Shown here: one piece after another, positions 39,218 to 50,312 of the stretch
Numbering within the stretch: the stretch's first letter is position 1
Layout: each line of letters begins with the position of its first letter
Assembly: GCF_002073915.1 (NCBI RefSeq)
Contig: NZ_CP012841.1
Coordinates: forward strand, 119,328 to 183,327
DNA: 64,000 nucleotides
Origin: Candidatus Riesia pediculicola
Lineage (GTDB): Bacteria > Pseudomonadota > Gammaproteobacteria > Enterobacterales > Enterobacteriaceae
Direction of reading: 5' to 3'
Made by a program: the position numbers and the translations under genes
Notes under the pieces: generated by a model
What the model saw: only the letters and a program-made list of their open reading frames with translations
Database searches by the model: none
Told to the model about the DNA's origin: nothing

Positions 39218-41086
39218 CTAAAAGTCCATCTTTTTTTGATCGATTTTTGCATGACTGAATAAATTAAAAAAAAGAGATTCTAAAACTATAAAGTTGAAAT
39301 TTCTAAGAACTTCTGAAGAGGCCAACTCTATTTCTTTTGTACTAGGATATTCACGAATAATATCTGTAAGTTTGATGATTATTAAGTTTTGATTTCCATC
39401 TCTGATCATGCAATAACTTGGATTTTCTCGATTTGAAATAGACATGTTAAAAGCTTGATGAAGAAATGAAGAACGATCGATCTCTCTACGAGAGATGGTT
39501 TTTTCATTTTGAAAACTAATCTTTCCTATTTCAGAAAAAAAAGTTTTTTTATTTACATTTTGATTATTTCTCAACTGATCTAAAATGAATTTTCCATCTT
39601 TTTCAACTTTTTCGTATGCTTTTCGAAAGCTAATTAATTTAAAAATTTTTTCTTTAACTAAATGAATAGGTTGAACGAATTCCGAACAATAATCTTCTAT
39701 TCGAATTATGAAAAGAAGATTCTTATTTATTTCAACGATACCGATATTTTTTTTATTTTGGTTCTTTTGAGTGAAGTCTTGATTGATGTTTTGAGAAAAA
39801 ATAAACTTTTTTACTTCTTGAAAATCAATTGAATTCGGTAAATTTTCATTTTCAAACCAATCTGTCCTGTATATTTTCATCTGAAATTTTTTTTGAGTTT
39901 TTAATAACAGATCAGAACTATTTTCTTTAATCTCCTCCAGGATAAATTCTCTAATTTTGTAAAATTTTTCTGAAGACTTGCTTTTTAATAGAATATCGTG
40001 TATTTCCGACTTAGATTCTAAGAATGTTTTATAGGATTTATTAATGGAACGATCCAATCGAAATATTAGATATTTTCCTTCAAATTCAATTATTTTCGAT
40101 ATTTGACCTATCTTCTTTAAATTAGCAGAAACGATTACTTGCGGTAAAAATTCTTTCTCTATCCATCCAATAGAACCATTTTTTTTAGCACTGAAAGGGT
40201 CTGTGGAAAACTTTTTTGCCAATTCTTCGAAAGAAAATCCCTGACTTAACTTTTCAATCATTAATTCTGCATCTTTTATGCTATCTAATTGAATCATGCT
40301 ATAATAATTTTTTGGAGGGTTAGTAAAAAATTTTTTATTTTTTTTATAAAACTCAAATTCTTCTTCTTTCAAATTAAGATTTTCGTATTGACTTTCAATA
40401 TCTAATTTAATATAGCTAATCCTAGCCTTCCTAGAAGATAGAAATTGATCCGGATAATTTTGATAATAAGCTTCCATCTCTTCTTCTGAAACATTTTGTA
40501 ATTTTTGATACTGTAAAATAGGTAAAGTCAAAGTTTGTATCTTTCTTTTTTGAAACATGAATTTTGCATATTCAAGAGATTCTGAAGGTAATAGAAACTC
40601 ATCGAGAAAATATGATTGCATAACTTTTTTGGTCAAAAAATTTTTCTTGATTTCTTGAGATAACGTTTTACCACTGATTTGGTTTCTCAATAAGAAGCTT
40701 TTATATTTTCTTTTGTCGAATTTTCCATTTTCTTGAAAAATTGATAAATTTCTAATTTCTTCCTTAATTTTGTCTTCACTGACTTTTATTCCCAACTTCA
40801 TTGAATATTGACTCAATAAAGTTTCTTGGATTAATTTATTTAAGACTTGAACACGAATGAAATTCTCTAGATCTTGATCATGATCTTTCCAAAGGAATTC
40901 TTGATGCATGTTTTTTAGAAAAAAATATTTTTCCTTTTGAAAAGCTTGATCAAATTGATCTTGATGAATTTGTTCTCCATTAATTTTTATAATGTATTTT
41001 TTTGAATTCTCGTTTCCTAAGAAGTAACTTCCGACACCTGTCATAAAAATCGATAGAATAATCATCAAAGATATTGCTTTTTTCAT
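39218..41086 (-). CDS. ppiD: Periplasmic chaperone PpiD (parvulin-type)
   Basis: PpiD is anchored in the inner membrane by one N-terminal helix and assists proteins leaving the Sec channel. The 622 residues match E. coli (623). The anchor is about residues 4-23 (AISLMIILSIFMTGVGSYFLG). A SurA-like chaperone region follows, then a parvulin-like domain at about 225-355 with FSFEELAKKFSTDPFSAKKNGSIGW. The parvulin domain of PpiD is generally thought to lack isomerase activity. It sits next to lon with hupB missing between them, where E. coli has lon-hupB-ppiD. Confidence 0.93.
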   Translation of the reverse strand: MKKAISLMIILSIFMTGVGSYFLGNENSKKYIIKINGEQIHQDQFDQAFQKEKYFFLKNMHQEFLWKDHDQDLENFIRVQVLNKLIQETLLSQYSMKLGIKVSEDKIKEEIRNLSIFQENGKFDKRKYKSFLLRNQISGKTLSQEIKKNFLTKKVMQSYFLDEFLLPSESLEYAKFMFQKRKIQTLTLPILQYQKLQNVSEEEMEAYYQNYPDQFLSSRKARISYIKLDIESQYENLNLKEEEFEFYKKNKKFFTNPPKNYYSMIQLDSIKDAELMIEKLSQGFSFEELAKKFSTDPFSAKKNGSIGWIEKEFLPQVIVSANLKKIGQISKIIEFEGKYLIFRLDRSINKSYKTFLESKSEIHDILLKSKSSEKFYKIREFILEEIKENSSDLLLKTQKKFQMKIYRTDWFENENLPNSIDFQEVKKFIFSQNINQDFTQKNQNKKNIGIVEINKNLLFIIRIEDYCSEFVQPIHLVKEKIFKLISFRKAYEKVEKDGKFILDQLRNNQNVNKKTFFSEIGKISFQNEKTISRREIDRSSFLHQAFNMSISNRENPSYCMIRDGNQNLIIIKLTDIIREYPSTKEIELASSEVLRNFNFIVLESLFFNLFSHAKIDQKKMDF

Positions 41087-41207
41087 AGGATTCAGTTAGA
41101 AAACTAATTTACATTTTCATGGATGTAAAGTTGAAAGAAACAGATTTTTCAAAGGATGAAAAATATAGAGTAATAGAAATGATTTGAAGAACAGTCTGTC
41201 TGGGTTT

Positions 41208-43562
41208 TTAAAATCTTGTTAAGATTTTTTTGTATTTCAATGGATTTTGAAAAGCAATGGAAAAAACTTCTTTCATACTCTTCACTGCATGAATTTTTAA
41301 AGAATTAGTTATATTTTTCGGTAATTCTTGTAACTCATGACGATTTTTATTTGGAATGATCACGGTTTTTATTCCTCCTCTCTGTGCGGCTAAAAGTTTT
41401 TCTTTTAGACCACCTATTGGAAGAATAAAACCCCTTAAAGTGATTTCTCCAGTCATGGCTATGTCAGATCGAGCTGGATTTTTTGTTAGATAAGATACTA
41501 AAGCTGTACATATTGCTATTCCTGCACTTGGTCCATCCTTTGGAGTAGCCCCGTCTGGAACATGAATATGTATATCTTGATTTTTGTAGAAATTAGATTC
41601 AATTCCTAGATAGTTTGACTTTGATCGAATGAACATCATCGATGTTTGAATGGATTCTTGCATAACTTCTCCTAAAGATCCTGTACAAGTTAATTTTCCT
41701 CTTCCAATAACACAAACTGCTTCGATAATTAACAAGTCTCCCCCAGATTCCATCCATGCAAGTCCTGTCACTTGACCTATTCTGTTTTTATTTTCGGCTT
41801 TTCCATAATCTAATTTTCGACGTCCTAAATACTCTTTTAAATTATCTTTATTGATGACAATTTTATGAATAGAAGGATTACTGATTATGGCTTTTACTAC
41901 TTTTCTACATATCTTCGAAATTTCCCTCTCAAGGTTTCTAACCCCTGCTTCTCTGGTATAATAACGTATGATTTCTTCGAATGCATTTTCTTGAATTATC
42001 AACTCGTCTTTCTTCAAGGAATTTCTTTTGAATTGTTTTGGAAACAAATGATTTTTAGCAATTTTTTTCTTTTCTTCTTCTGTATATCCAGAAATTCTAA
42101 TAATTTCCATCCTATCCAACAAAGCTGGTGAAATTCGAGTTGTATTAGCGGTCGCAATAAACATCACTTCAGATAAATCATAATCTATCTCTAAATAATG
42201 ATCGTTAAATGCGAAGTTTTGTTCTGGATCCAACACTTCTAATAAAGCTGAAGCTGGATCTCCTCGAACTTCATAAGAGATTTTATCTATTTCATCAAAA
42301 AGAAACAAAGGATTTTTAACTCCAATTTTTGTTATTTTTTGTATGATTTTCCCTGGCATGGACCCAATGTATGTCCTTCGATGTCCTCTAATTTCCGCTT
42401 CGTCACGAATTCCTCCAAGAGACATTCTCACATATTTTCTCCCTGTAGCCTTTGCAATAGATTTTCCTAAAGACGTTTTTCCAACACCTGGTGGGCCAAC
42501 TAAACACAAAATAGGGCCTTTGATCTTATTGGTTCTAATTTGTACTGCTAGATATTCTAATATGTACTCTTTAACTTTTTTTAATCCATCATGATCTTGG
42601 TCTAATATTTCCTTTGCTCGATTGATATCTTTTTTAATTCTACTTCTTTTTTTCCAAGGAACATTGATGATCCAATCGATATAACTCCTTAAAACAGTAG
42701 CTTCTGCAGATATTGGAGACATCATTTTAAGTTTTTGCAACTCTGATTCAGCTTTTTTTCTAACTTCTTTTGGCATCTTCAATGATTCAATTTTTTTTCT
42801 AAAAGTCTCAAATTCGTCAGGAGCGTTTTCCATTTCCCCCAATTCTTTTTGAATCGCCTTGATTTGTTCGTTCAAATAGTATTCTCTTTGACTTTTTTCC
42901 ATTTGTTTTTTAACTCTTTCACGAATCTTTCTTTCAATTTGAAGAAAATCAATTTCCGATTCCATCATAACCATCAGATATTCTATTCTCTCTGAAATAT
43001 TTGAAATTTCTAAGATTCTTTGCTTATCTGAAATTTTTAAAGACATGTGCGAAGCAATGGTATCTGCTAATTTATCCGAATTCTCTATAGATCTCAGAGA
43101 CATCAGTATTTCTGGAGATATTTTTTTATTCAATTTGGCATAACATTCGAATTGATTGATGACCGTTCTGTTAAGGATTTTTTGTTCTTTTTCATCAATA
43201 TCAGATTGACTTAAGTATTTTATTTTAGCAACGAAGTAATTTTCATTTTCTTTAAGATCAATGATCTTAACTCTTTCAATTCCTTCTACTAAAACCTTCA
43301 AAGTTCCGTCTGGCAACTTTAACATCTGTAAGATAAAAGATATTGTCCCTATGGAAAAGATATCGTTTACATTTGGATGTTCTTTGGAGGATTTTTTTTG
43401 CGCAACTAATATCACCTTTTTATTTCCATTCATTGCTGCTTCTAAACATCGAATTGATCTTTCTCTTCCTACAAATAAAGGAATAACCATATGAGGATAT
43501 ACCACTACGTCCCTTAGTGGGAGTACCGGTATTTCAACTTGTTCTGAACTTTCAAGATTCAT
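41208..43562 (-). CDS. lon: ATP-dependent protease La (Lon)
   Basis: Lon degrades misfolded and selected regulatory proteins. With ATG 43562, preceded by a GAGAGA ribosome site, the product has 784 residues, the E. coli length, and starts MNLESSEQVEIPVLPLRDVVVYPHMVIPLF. A TTG at 43580 would add six unmatched residues. The AAA+ motifs are GPPGVGKTSLGKS and LFLFDEIDKI. The protease domain has the catalytic Ser in DGATPKDGPSAGIAI and the Lys in GGLKEKLLAAQRGG. A hairpin (41210-41228) spans the last codons. Synteny is clpP-clpX-lon. Confidence 0.97.
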   Translation of the reverse strand: MNLESSEQVEIPVLPLRDVVVYPHMVIPLFVGRERSIRCLEAAMNGNKKVILVAQKKSSKEHPNVNDIFSIGTISFILQMLKLPDGTLKVLVEGIERVKIIDLKENENYFVAKIKYLSQSDIDEKEQKILNRTVINQFECYAKLNKKISPEILMSLRSIENSDKLADTIASHMSLKISDKQRILEISNISERIEYLMVMMESEIDFLQIERKIRERVKKQMEKSQREYYLNEQIKAIQKELGEMENAPDEFETFRKKIESLKMPKEVRKKAESELQKLKMMSPISAEATVLRSYIDWIINVPWKKRSRIKKDINRAKEILDQDHDGLKKVKEYILEYLAVQIRTNKIKGPILCLVGPPGVGKTSLGKSIAKATGRKYVRMSLGGIRDEAEIRGHRRTYIGSMPGKIIQKITKIGVKNPLFLFDEIDKISYEVRGDPASALLEVLDPEQNFAFNDHYLEIDYDLSEVMFIATANTTRISPALLDRMEIIRISGYTEEEKKKIAKNHLFPKQFKRNSLKKDELIIQENAFEEIIRYYTREAGVRNLEREISKICRKVVKAIISNPSIHKIVINKDNLKEYLGRRKLDYGKAENKNRIGQVTGLAWMESGGDLLIIEAVCVIGRGKLTCTGSLGEVMQESIQTSMMFIRSKSNYLGIESNFYKNQDIHIHVPDGATPKDGPSAGIAICTALVSYLTKNPARSDIAMTGEITLRGFILPIGGLKEKLLAAQRGGIKTVIIPNKNRHELQELPKNITNSLKIHAVKSMKEVFSIAFQNPLKYKKILTRF

Positions 43563-43650
43563 AAAGATCTCTCTTTTCAATTTTTTAATATCTGATAATT
43601 ATTTTATAATTTTTTATTGAAATCAATTTAAAATATTGGAAAAATGTTTG

Positions 43651-43667
43651 AGGATTTTTAAAATCCT
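43651..43667 (-). terminator. Palindrome downstream of clpX
   Basis: AGGATTTT (43651-43658) and AAAATCCT (43660-43667) mirror each other around one base, 13 bases after the clpX stop on the minus strand. It may limit read-through from clpX into lon. The hairpin has almost no loop and only a short T-run. Confidence 0.35.
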
Positions 43668-43679
43668 TTTTAGAAAAAA

Positions 43680-44942
43680 TTATTTGTTATAGATTATTAC
43701 AGGTTCGAGTTTTTCAGATATTACTTTTTTATTAATGATAACTTGTTTAACACTTTTCATAGAAGGTAATTTATACATGACGTCAAGTAAAATATCTTCT
43801 AAGATGGATTTTAAACCTCTTGCTCCTGTTCTTTTAAGGATTGCTTTTTTTGCAATTTCTTTGAAAGATTCTTCTTCAAATTTAAGCTGTACATTCTCCA
43901 TTTCAAAAAGCTTTTGATACTGCTTGATCAAAGAATTTTTCGGCTCCTTTAGAATTTTAACTAGCGAAGTTTCATTTTGTTCATCTAGAATGACAAAAGT
44001 AGATAGTCTTCCAACAAATTCCGGTATCAATCCAAATTTAATAAGATCTTGAGGTTCAACTTGACATAAAATTTTAGAAGTGTTTCTGTTATAATAAGAA
44101 TGATCTATCAATTTGGCACAAAATCCTATTCCAGAACTTTTATTTAGTCTTTTTAAAATAATTTGATCTAATCCAAAAAAAGTACCTCCACATATAAAAA
44201 GAATGTTGGAGGTATCGATTTGTAAAAATTCTTGCTGAGGATGTTTTCTTCCTCCTTGTGGAGGAACAGAAGAAATGGTTCCTTCTATTAATTTCAATAA
44301 AGCTTGCTGAACACCTTCTCCGGAAACATCTCTGGTAATTGAAAGATTGTCAGATTTTCTGGAAATTTTGTCGATTTCATCGATGTATATTATTCCATTT
44401 TGAGCTAATCCAACGTCGTAATTACATCTCTGTAAGAGTTTTTGTATTGTATTCTCTACATCTTCACCAACGTATCCTGCTTCTGTCAATGTAGTTGCAT
44501 CAGCTATAGCAAATGGGATGTTTAAGTAGTTGGATAGGGTTTTAGCTAACAAAGTTTTTCCACTTCCAGTAGGACCAATTAGAAGAATATTATTTTTTTC
44601 TATCTCTATCGAATTATTACTCGTTCTTTTAAAATTGTTGCTAATTAATCTTTTGCAATGGTTATAGATAGATACAGAAAGGACTTTTTTAGAACGATCT
44701 TGTCCAACTATATAATCATCTAAGTGCTTTTTTATTTCGTATGGTTTTTTAGTGAAATCCTTTGAAAAATTTGTAAAAAATTTTTTACTAGTTTTTTGAA
44801 TGATTTCTTTGAACAAATCAACGCATTCATCACATATATAAGCAGAATTTCCAGAAATCAATTTTAAAACTTCATTTTGACTTTTTCCGCAAAAAGAGCA
44901 AAAAAGCAAATTTTTAGAGTCAATTTGACATTCGTCTTTCAT
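43680..44942 (-). CDS. clpX: ClpXP protease ATPase subunit ClpX
   Basis: ClpX unfolds proteins and feeds them to ClpP. The 420 residues (E. coli 424) show the zinc-binding domain [14 protein letters not shown]...CDEC (about 16-38), Walker [14 protein letters not shown], the pore-1 loop GYVG, Walker [12 protein letters not shown], the pore-2 region [10 protein letters not shown] and the GIGF loop, which docks on ClpP. The sensor-2 Arg is in [10 protein letters not shown]. It follows clpP by 81 bases on the same strand, so the pair is probably one transcript. Confidence 0.97.
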   Translation of the reverse strand: MKDECQIDSKNLLFCSFCGKSQNEVLKLISGNSAYICDECVDLFKEIIQKTSKKFFTNFSKDFTKKPYEIKKHLDDYIVGQDRSKKVLSVSIYNHCKRLISNNFKRTSNNSIEIEKNNILLIGPTGSGKTLLAKTLSNYLNIPFAIADATTLTEAGYVGEDVENTIQKLLQRCNYDVGLAQNGIIYIDEIDKISRKSDNLSITRDVSGEGVQQALLKLIEGTISSVPPQGGRKHPQQEFLQIDTSNILFICGGTFFGLDQIILKRLNKSSGIGFCAKLIDHSYYNRNTSKILCQVEPQDLIKFGLIPEFVGRLSTFVILDEQNETSLVKILKEPKNSLIKQYQKLFEMENVQLKFEEESFKEIAKKAILKRTGARGLKSILEDILLDVMYKLPSMKSVKQVIINKKVISEKLEPVIIYNK

Positions 44943-45023
44943 ATAAGAATCACTAATACTTTTTTGTTTAAAAATAAAAATAGTTTAAATTAATCTCCAA
45001 AACAAACACAAGTATTTTGCCAA

Positions 45024-45620
45024 CTAAATAGATCTTCTATTAAGATAGACTCTATCTACTAACCCATAGTCAACCGCTTCTTCTGAAGAAAGAAAATAAT
45101 CTCTTTCTGTATCTTTTTCTATTTGTTCGACTTGTTTTCCAGTATGTTTTGCCATGAGTTCGTTCATTTTAGATTTAAGTTTTATTATCTCTTTCGTATG
45201 AATTTCTATATCCGTTGCTTGTCCTCGAAAACTACCCATTGGTTGATGAATCATGATTCTTGAATTCGGCAGACAATATCTTTTTCCTTTAGCACCAGAA
45301 GCTAATAGAAATGCGCCCATGGAACAAGCTTGACCAATACATATTGTACTGACTTTCGGCATAATAAACTGTATTGTGTCATAAATAGAAATTCCTGATG
45401 TAATTATTCCTCCTGGAGAATTAATATAGAGATAAATTTCTTTCGTTTGATTTTCTGATTCTAAAAAAAGTAATTGAGAGATTATTAAGTTTGCCATATT
45501 ATCTTCAATATAACCAGTTAAGAAGATAATTCTTTCCTTTAGAAGACGAGAGTATATATCATAGGATCTCTCTCCAAAAACAGTTTTTTCTATTACAGTA
45601 GGTATTATTGACATGTCCAT
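45024..45620 (-). CDS. clpP: ATP-dependent Clp protease proteolytic subunit
   Basis: ClpP forms the 14-subunit proteolytic chamber used with ClpX. The 198-residue protein has the catalytic Ser in [11 protein letters not shown] (E. coli GQAASMGAFLL), the His in RIMIHQPMG and the Asp in the TERDYFLS region. E. coli ClpP is made with a 14-residue propeptide that is cut off. This protein begins [11 protein letters not shown], which is already at the mature N-terminus, so the propeptide has been lost. Loss of tig upstream leaves clpP as first gene of the cluster. Confidence 0.97.
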   Translation of the reverse strand: MDMSIIPTVIEKTVFGERSYDIYSRLLKERIIFLTGYIEDNMANLIISQLLFLESENQTKEIYLYINSPGGIITSGISIYDTIQFIMPKVSTICIGQACSMGAFLLASGAKGKRYCLPNSRIMIHQPMGSFRGQATDIEIHTKEIIKLKSKMNELMAKHTGKQVEQIEKDTERDYFLSSEEAVDYGLVDRVYLNRRSI

Positions 45621-46717
45621 GTTCCAATGAATTATCTAAAAAATTTTGTAATTGTGCAAAAACTTTTGAAAAGTTTTTGATAGTTAATAAATTTCTTTCA
45701 GAAAAGATGAGAAATCAATTTGATAGAATGAATTCTACAAAATAATATAATTTAAAAAGAATGATTAATTCTGGCAGATTAATTTTTTCTCTTCATATCT
45801 GAACTTCTAAAAATTAATAAAAATCTTTGATAACATAATGTATCAACTTTTTCATTTTTAAAAATTTTTTAAAATATTTTATTTAAATTTTTTATTGATT
45901 TTATAAAGTTTTCCGATTCTTCATTTTAGTTCGTTATCTTTCGAAAAAATTTTGTTTTTCTATTTTTTAAAAGGAATTTAAAGGACAATTTATTTTTCTG
46001 ATTTTTAGCATTTTTAAATATCCTTAATTTTTTTTAGAAAGTATTTTTTCGACGAAAAAATTAAATCACCTCCGACGATGAATTATAAATTCGGATTTTG
46101 AGGTTTAAATTTTCAGTATATACTTAATTTCTTCTTTTATACTAAAGTAATATAGCTAAAAGGTTGATCAGTAACTGGTTGTTAAATGATAAAAGAAAAA
46201 TACTTTTTAATGTGTTCAGTTTTTTAGAAAATTCGTATATTTTTAAAATTCATCAGTCATAAATCAAATTGACTTTTTCGTAACTGATATTCTATTGAAT
46301 AAGTTTCTACATCGAAAATTAGCATACTATATTAGTATATTCGTTAGATACTAACATAAAAAATTATATCATTTGAAATATGTTTATCATATTCTCAGAA
46401 GATAATTCTTAAAAACTCTTTCTTTTTAAAAAGCATTATAACTATATAAAATAAAATAAATTTAGTTAAAATACATTTTGTGAATCTGAAATATCTAAAG
46501 AATTATTCAAAAAAATTTTTTCAAATTTATGAGATAGAAAACAAAAATTTATTTATTTAAAGAATGTAATGATCAACTTTTATCATTTGACTGAAAAATA
46601 AACAAAACATTTTATAAATTTTTAACTAAAATTGAGTTCATTAAGAATTAAACTATTACTATGAATTGTTCAATATCAGATTTTCTAATTGATTCAAGAA
46701 ATTATTGAAAAACTTAT
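45621..46717. other. 1.1-kb spacer between clpP and cyoA at the tig position
   Basis: E. coli has tig, bolA, yajG and ampG between clpP and cyoA. Here 1.1 kb of A/T-rich DNA has no credible open frame or RNA gene. Promoters for the divergent clp and cyo operons must be inside. The only structured element that I see is a palindrome with a purine-rich neighbour at 46044-46075. Confidence 0.55.
46044..46075 (-). other. Palindrome plus orphan Shine-Dalgarno-like sequence
   Basis: TTTTTTCG (46044-46051) and CGAAAAAA (46053-46060) mirror each other. Right beside it the plus strand reads ATCACCTCC, which on the minus strand is GGAGGTGAT, a textbook ribosome binding site. No open frame follows on the minus strand. 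It may mark the dead 5' end of a former gene, tig being the positional candidate. Confidence 0.3.
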
Positions 46718-47563
46718 ATGAAAATTTTCAAACTTAAAAAAATTTTACATTGGTTCTCTATAATCTTAGTTTCTACTTTATTATCAGGTTGTAATAGTTC
46801 ACTAATGAATCCACAAGGAACAATTAGTAAAGATCAAAAAGTAATAATACTATCTTCAATCGGACTTATGTGTATAATTGTTGTTCCTGTTATATTTATG
46901 GCAATCTTTTTTTCTATTAAATATTGGGAAAAAAACAACAAAAAATCCGTTTATCTTCCAGATTGGTCATTTTCTAAAAAAATAGAATTCTTTTGTTGGT
47001 TTTTACCGATGATCATTGTTTTAATACTAAGTATCTTAGCTTGGAAGACGACTCATCGATTAGATCCTTATAAGAAAATCAATAGTTCCGAAAAAAAAAT
47101 AATAATTCAAGCCATATCAACTGATTGGAAATGGTTTTTTATATATCCTTTTCAAAAGATAGCAACGATCAATGAAATATGTATCCCAATTAACGTTCCA
47201 ATTGAATTTCATCTAACTTCTTATTCAGTAATGAATTCCTTTTTTATTCCATCACTTGGTGGCCAAATCTATGCTATGAATGGAATGAAAACGAGAATTA
47301 ACTTGATTTCAAAAAATATAGGTGTTACCGATGGATTCTCATCGAGTTACAGTGGATCGGGTTTTTCAGATATGAAATTCAAAGTTATCATGTGCAATAA
47401 ATCTGATTATATTAGATGGATCGAAAAAGTGAAGAATTCAAAAAATCAATTAAAAAGTTTCGAGGAATTTAAAAAAATTGCCGCCCCAAGTGTTAATAAT
47501 CCAATTTCTTATTTTTCCAACGTTTTTCCAAATTTATATGATTATCTTACTTTCAAACATTAA
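46718..47563 (+). CDS. cyoA: Cytochrome bo3 ubiquinol oxidase subunit II
   Basis: CyoA is subunit II of the proton-pumping quinol oxidase. The 281-residue protein is a lipoprotein with lipobox LLSGC (Cys 24) and two membrane helices (about 45-67 and 90-110), followed by a periplasmic cupredoxin domain. Blocks include STDWKWFFIYPFQKIATINEI, SVMNSFFIPSLGGQIYAMNGM and SSYSGSGFSDMKFK. As in all quinol oxidases, the CuA ligands are absent. The C-terminus stops soon after NVFPNLYDYL, so it lacks the His/Met-rich tail of the E. coli protein (315 residues). Confidence 0.96.
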   Translation: MKIFKLKKILHWFSIILVSTLLSGCNSSLMNPQGTISKDQKVIILSSIGLMCIIVVPVIFMAIFFSIKYWEKNNKKSVYLPDWSFSKKIEFFCWFLPMIIVLILSILAWKTTHRLDPYKKINSSEKKIIIQAISTDWKWFFIYPFQKIATINEICIPINVPIEFHLTSYSVMNSFFIPSLGGQIYAMNGMKTRINLISKNIGVTDGFSSSYSGSGFSDMKFKVIMCNKSDYIRWIEKVKNSKNQLKSFEEFKKIAAPSVNNPISYFSNVFPNLYDYLTFKH

Positions 47564-47680
47564 AATACTTTCAATCACAAATTTGGAAAAATGAAATTTT
47601 GAAATGTAAATTTTTAAAACTATGATAGCAATAAAATTATTTTGAATATAAATTTATAAATGATACGAGGAAAATAGTAA

Positions 47681-49696
47681 ATGTTTGGCAAGCTCACTCT
47701 AAAATCGATTCCAACACATGAACCAATTATAATGGTTACGATGGCAATTGTATCTTTGATTATTTTTTTTGTTCTATTTTTAATTACTTACACGAAGAGA
47801 TGGAATTGGTTGTGGAGCGAATGGTTAACAAGCTTAGATCATAAAAAAATTGGAGTTATGTATATTATTGTTTCTATAGTAATGTTATTTCGTGGATTTA
47901 CAGATGCAATATTAATGAGAACACAACAAACTATAGCTTCAACCAATTTTTTGGGAGGGAACGGATTCCTTTCATCAGATCATTATAATCAAATTTTTAC
48001 AGCTCATGGAGTGATAATGATATTTTTTATGGCTATGCCTTTAGTCATTGGATTAATGAATATTATTGTTCCTTTGCAAATCGGATCTAGAGATGTTGCG
48101 TTTCCTCGTCTAAATTCTATTAGTTTTTGGATTTTTTTATCTAGTGTAATTTTAATGAACTTATCTTTTTTTATCGGAGAATTCGCTAAAACTGGATGGC
48201 TAGCCTATCCTCCATTGTCTGAAAAAAATTACAGTCCAGATGTTGGAGTAGACTACTGGATATGGAGTTTGCAAATAGCTGGAGTTAGTACGACTTTGAA
48301 TGGAATTAATCTAATTACTACAATTTTAAAGATGAGAGCGGAAGGAATGTCTATGATGAAAATTCCAGTTTTTACATGGACTGTTCTTTGTTCGAACATA
48401 TTAATTGTCGCTTCTTTTCCCATATTAACCTCTACAATCGCATTGTTATCTATGGATAGATATTTAGGAGCACATTTTTTTACTAACGATGGAGGAGGAA
48501 ATATGATGTTATACATAAATTTAATATGGGCTTGGGGGCATCCTGAAGTATATATATTGATATTGCCTGCGTTTGGAATTTTTTCAGAAGTTACTTCTAC
48601 CTTTTGCAGAAAAAGTATATTTGGATATCAATCCTTAGTTTTAGCCACCGTTGCAATTACTGTAATGTCTTTTATGGTTTGGTTACATCATTTCTTTACA
48701 ATGGGATCTGGTGCAAAAGTTAATTCAATTTTTGGAATTGCAACAATGATTATTGCGATTCCAACTGGAGTGAAGATGTTTAATTGGTTATTTACCATGT
48801 TTAAGGGAAATATATCTTTTCGAAGTCCTATGTTATGGACGTTGGGATTCATAATAACATTCACAGTAGGAGGTGCTGCTGGAGTTCTTTTATCTATTCC
48901 ATCAGCAAACTTTTTTTTACACAATAGTTTATTTTTAGTTGCTCATTTCCATAATGTGATTATAGGAGGAGTGGTATTTGGATGTTTTTCTGGTATTACA
49001 TATTGGTTTCCGAAAGTTTTTGGATTTTTACTAAATGAAAAAATTGGAATTTTATCTTTTTCTTTATGGATAATAGGATTTTTATTAGCTTTTGTTCCAC
49101 TATATTTTTTAGGACTGGATGGGATGACTAGAAGATTGAGTCAACATATAAATCCTAGATATCATCTTTTATTATCCGTAGCATGTTTCGGAACCATTAT
49201 TATAGCGATTGGAATTTTATGTCAAATAATTCAAGTGATATACAGTTGTTTAAACAAAAATATGGATGTTACTGGAGATCCTTGGAATGGAAGAACATTA
49301 GAATGGTCAATTCGTTCTCCTGCTCCAGTTTATAACTTTGCTTTTCTTCCGAAAGTAAAGAGTCGTGATGATTGGTGGGAAATAAAAAAATCAAGAAAAA
49401 GAATGCAAGAGATGAAAAAAAGAAGATCCAAAGGTTATCGTTCTATATGTCTTCCAAATAGATCTTTTTCTGGAATATTGATCGGATTTTCTTGTCTTAT
49501 TTTTGGGTTTTCAATGGTATGGTATATATGGTGGATGGCGATATTTGGAATGAGTCTTATTTTAGTTTTTTCCATTCATTCTTTTTTGACAAAAGAAAAG
49601 ATGGTTTATATTGATTCCAAAGATGTTCAAAGAATAGAAGAACCTCTTAAAAATGTAAAGAATGTGTATGACATTAGGAGGACTGATGCTTTTTGA
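47681..49696 (+). CDS. cyoB: Cytochrome bo3 ubiquinol oxidase subunit I
   Basis: CyoB is the catalytic heme-copper subunit holding low-spin heme b, heme o3 and CuB. The 671 residues (E. coli 663) have 15 membrane helices. Ligand regions are visible: [15 protein letters not shown] (a heme b His), [17 protein letters not shown] (CuB His and the cross-linked Tyr), [10 protein letters not shown] (CuB His pair) and [16 protein letters not shown] (heme His residues). The quinone-site Arg and Asp of the N-terminal region ([11 protein letters not shown]) are present. It overlaps cyoC by 11 bases. Confidence 0.97.
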   Translation: MFGKLTLKSIPTHEPIIMVTMAIVSLIIFFVLFLITYTKRWNWLWSEWLTSLDHKKIGVMYIIVSIVMLFRGFTDAILMRTQQTIASTNFLGGNGFLSSDHYNQIFTAHGVIMIFFMAMPLVIGLMNIIVPLQIGSRDVAFPRLNSISFWIFLSSVILMNLSFFIGEFAKTGWLAYPPLSEKNYSPDVGVDYWIWSLQIAGVSTTLNGINLITTILKMRAEGMSMMKIPVFTWTVLCSNILIVASFPILTSTIALLSMDRYLGAHFFTNDGGGNMMLYINLIWAWGHPEVYILILPAFGIFSEVTSTFCRKSIFGYQSLVLATVAITVMSFMVWLHHFFTMGSGAKVNSIFGIATMIIAIPTGVKMFNWLFTMFKGNISFRSPMLWTLGFIITFTVGGAAGVLLSIPSANFFLHNSLFLVAHFHNVIIGGVVFGCFSGITYWFPKVFGFLLNEKIGILSFSLWIIGFLLAFVPLYFLGLDGMTRRLSQHINPRYHLLLSVACFGTIIIAIGILCQIIQVIYSCLNKNMDVTGDPWNGRTLEWSIRSPAPVYNFAFLPKVKSRDDWWEIKKSRKRMQEMKKRRSKGYRSICLPNRSFSGILIGFSCLIFGFSMVWYIWWMAIFGMSLILVFSIHSFLTKEKMVYIDSKDVQRIEEPLKNVKNVYDIRRTDAF

Positions 49697-50276
49697 TAAC
49701 GAAGATACATTAAGAAAGAATAATAAAACATTGCTTGGGTTTTGGATATATTTAATGAGCGATATGCTTTTCTTTGTCTCTTTAATCTTAGTATATTCTG
49801 TTTTTTTAAAAGAAGATGTGAGATTTTCAATTTTAAGAGATCAAATAAATTTAAAAATAGTATTTTTAGAGACTATTTTATTATCAACTAATAGCTTAAT
49901 GTTCTATTTTTCTGAAACTTCTTTTCAATTGAATAGGAAAAAGGAATTTTTTATAAAGATTTTATTTTTCTCGTTAATTATCGGTGTAACATTTTTCTTT
50001 GTAGAAACTTATGAGATTTCTAAATTATTTCAATGTCAATTTTTTCCGAAAAATAGTTCTATATTTTCTGCTTTCTTTTCTGTAATAGGAGCTCACAGTT
50101 TACATGTTTTTTTCGGACTGATATGGATTATTGTAATGGAAGGAAAGATCCTTTTTAAAGGACTAGATAAAAATAGTTTAGTATCATTAAAATGTCTAAG
50201 TGATTTTTGGCATTTTTTAGATATCATGTGGATACTTATAGTAAGCGTTGTTCATCTCTTGATAAAAGTCATTTAA
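49686..50276 (+). CDS. cyoC: Cytochrome bo3 ubiquinol oxidase subunit III
   Basis: CyoC is the five-helix subunit III that stabilises the oxidase core. The start is ATG 49686 because a perfect AGGAGG (49676-49681) lies just before it, inside the cyoB coding end. The earlier in-frame GTG (49662) precedes that site. The 196-residue product has [13 protein letters not shown] near the start, [21 protein letters not shown], and [20 protein letters not shown] at the end, all close to E. coli CyoC (204). Confidence 0.95.
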   Translation: MLFDNEDTLRKNNKTLLGFWIYLMSDMLFFVSLILVYSVFLKEDVRFSILRDQINLKIVFLETILLSTNSLMFYFSETSFQLNRKKEFFIKILFFSLIIGVTFFFVETYEISKLFQCQFFPKNSSIFSAFFSVIGAHSLHVFFGLIWIIVMEGKILFKGLDKNSLVSLKCLSDFWHFLDIMWILIVSVVHLLIKVI

Positions 50277-50312
50277 GCAATTTTCTTAAAAATATTTCTT
50301 GGAGAAATAGAA

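Noticed and set aside
41210-41228. AAAATCTT/AAGATTTT hairpin at the end of lon as a terminator
   Set aside because: On the lon strand it lies inside the last codons and is not followed by a T-run. Evidence is too weak to list as a feature.
42343-42594. Antisense open frames inside lon, dxs, gapA and other genes
   Set aside because: They lie opposite well-conserved genes, have no family motifs or ribosome sites, and arise from codon bias in AT-rich DNA.
46066-46074. ATCACCTCC on the plus strand, like the 3' end of 16S rRNA
   Set aside because: Only nine bases match and nothing upstream resembles rRNA. It is better read as a ribosome-site sequence on the minus strand.
46718-47563. CyoA lacking copper CuA ligands, as a lost active site
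   Set aside because: Quinol oxidase subunit II proteins normally lack CuA, so this is the family state.
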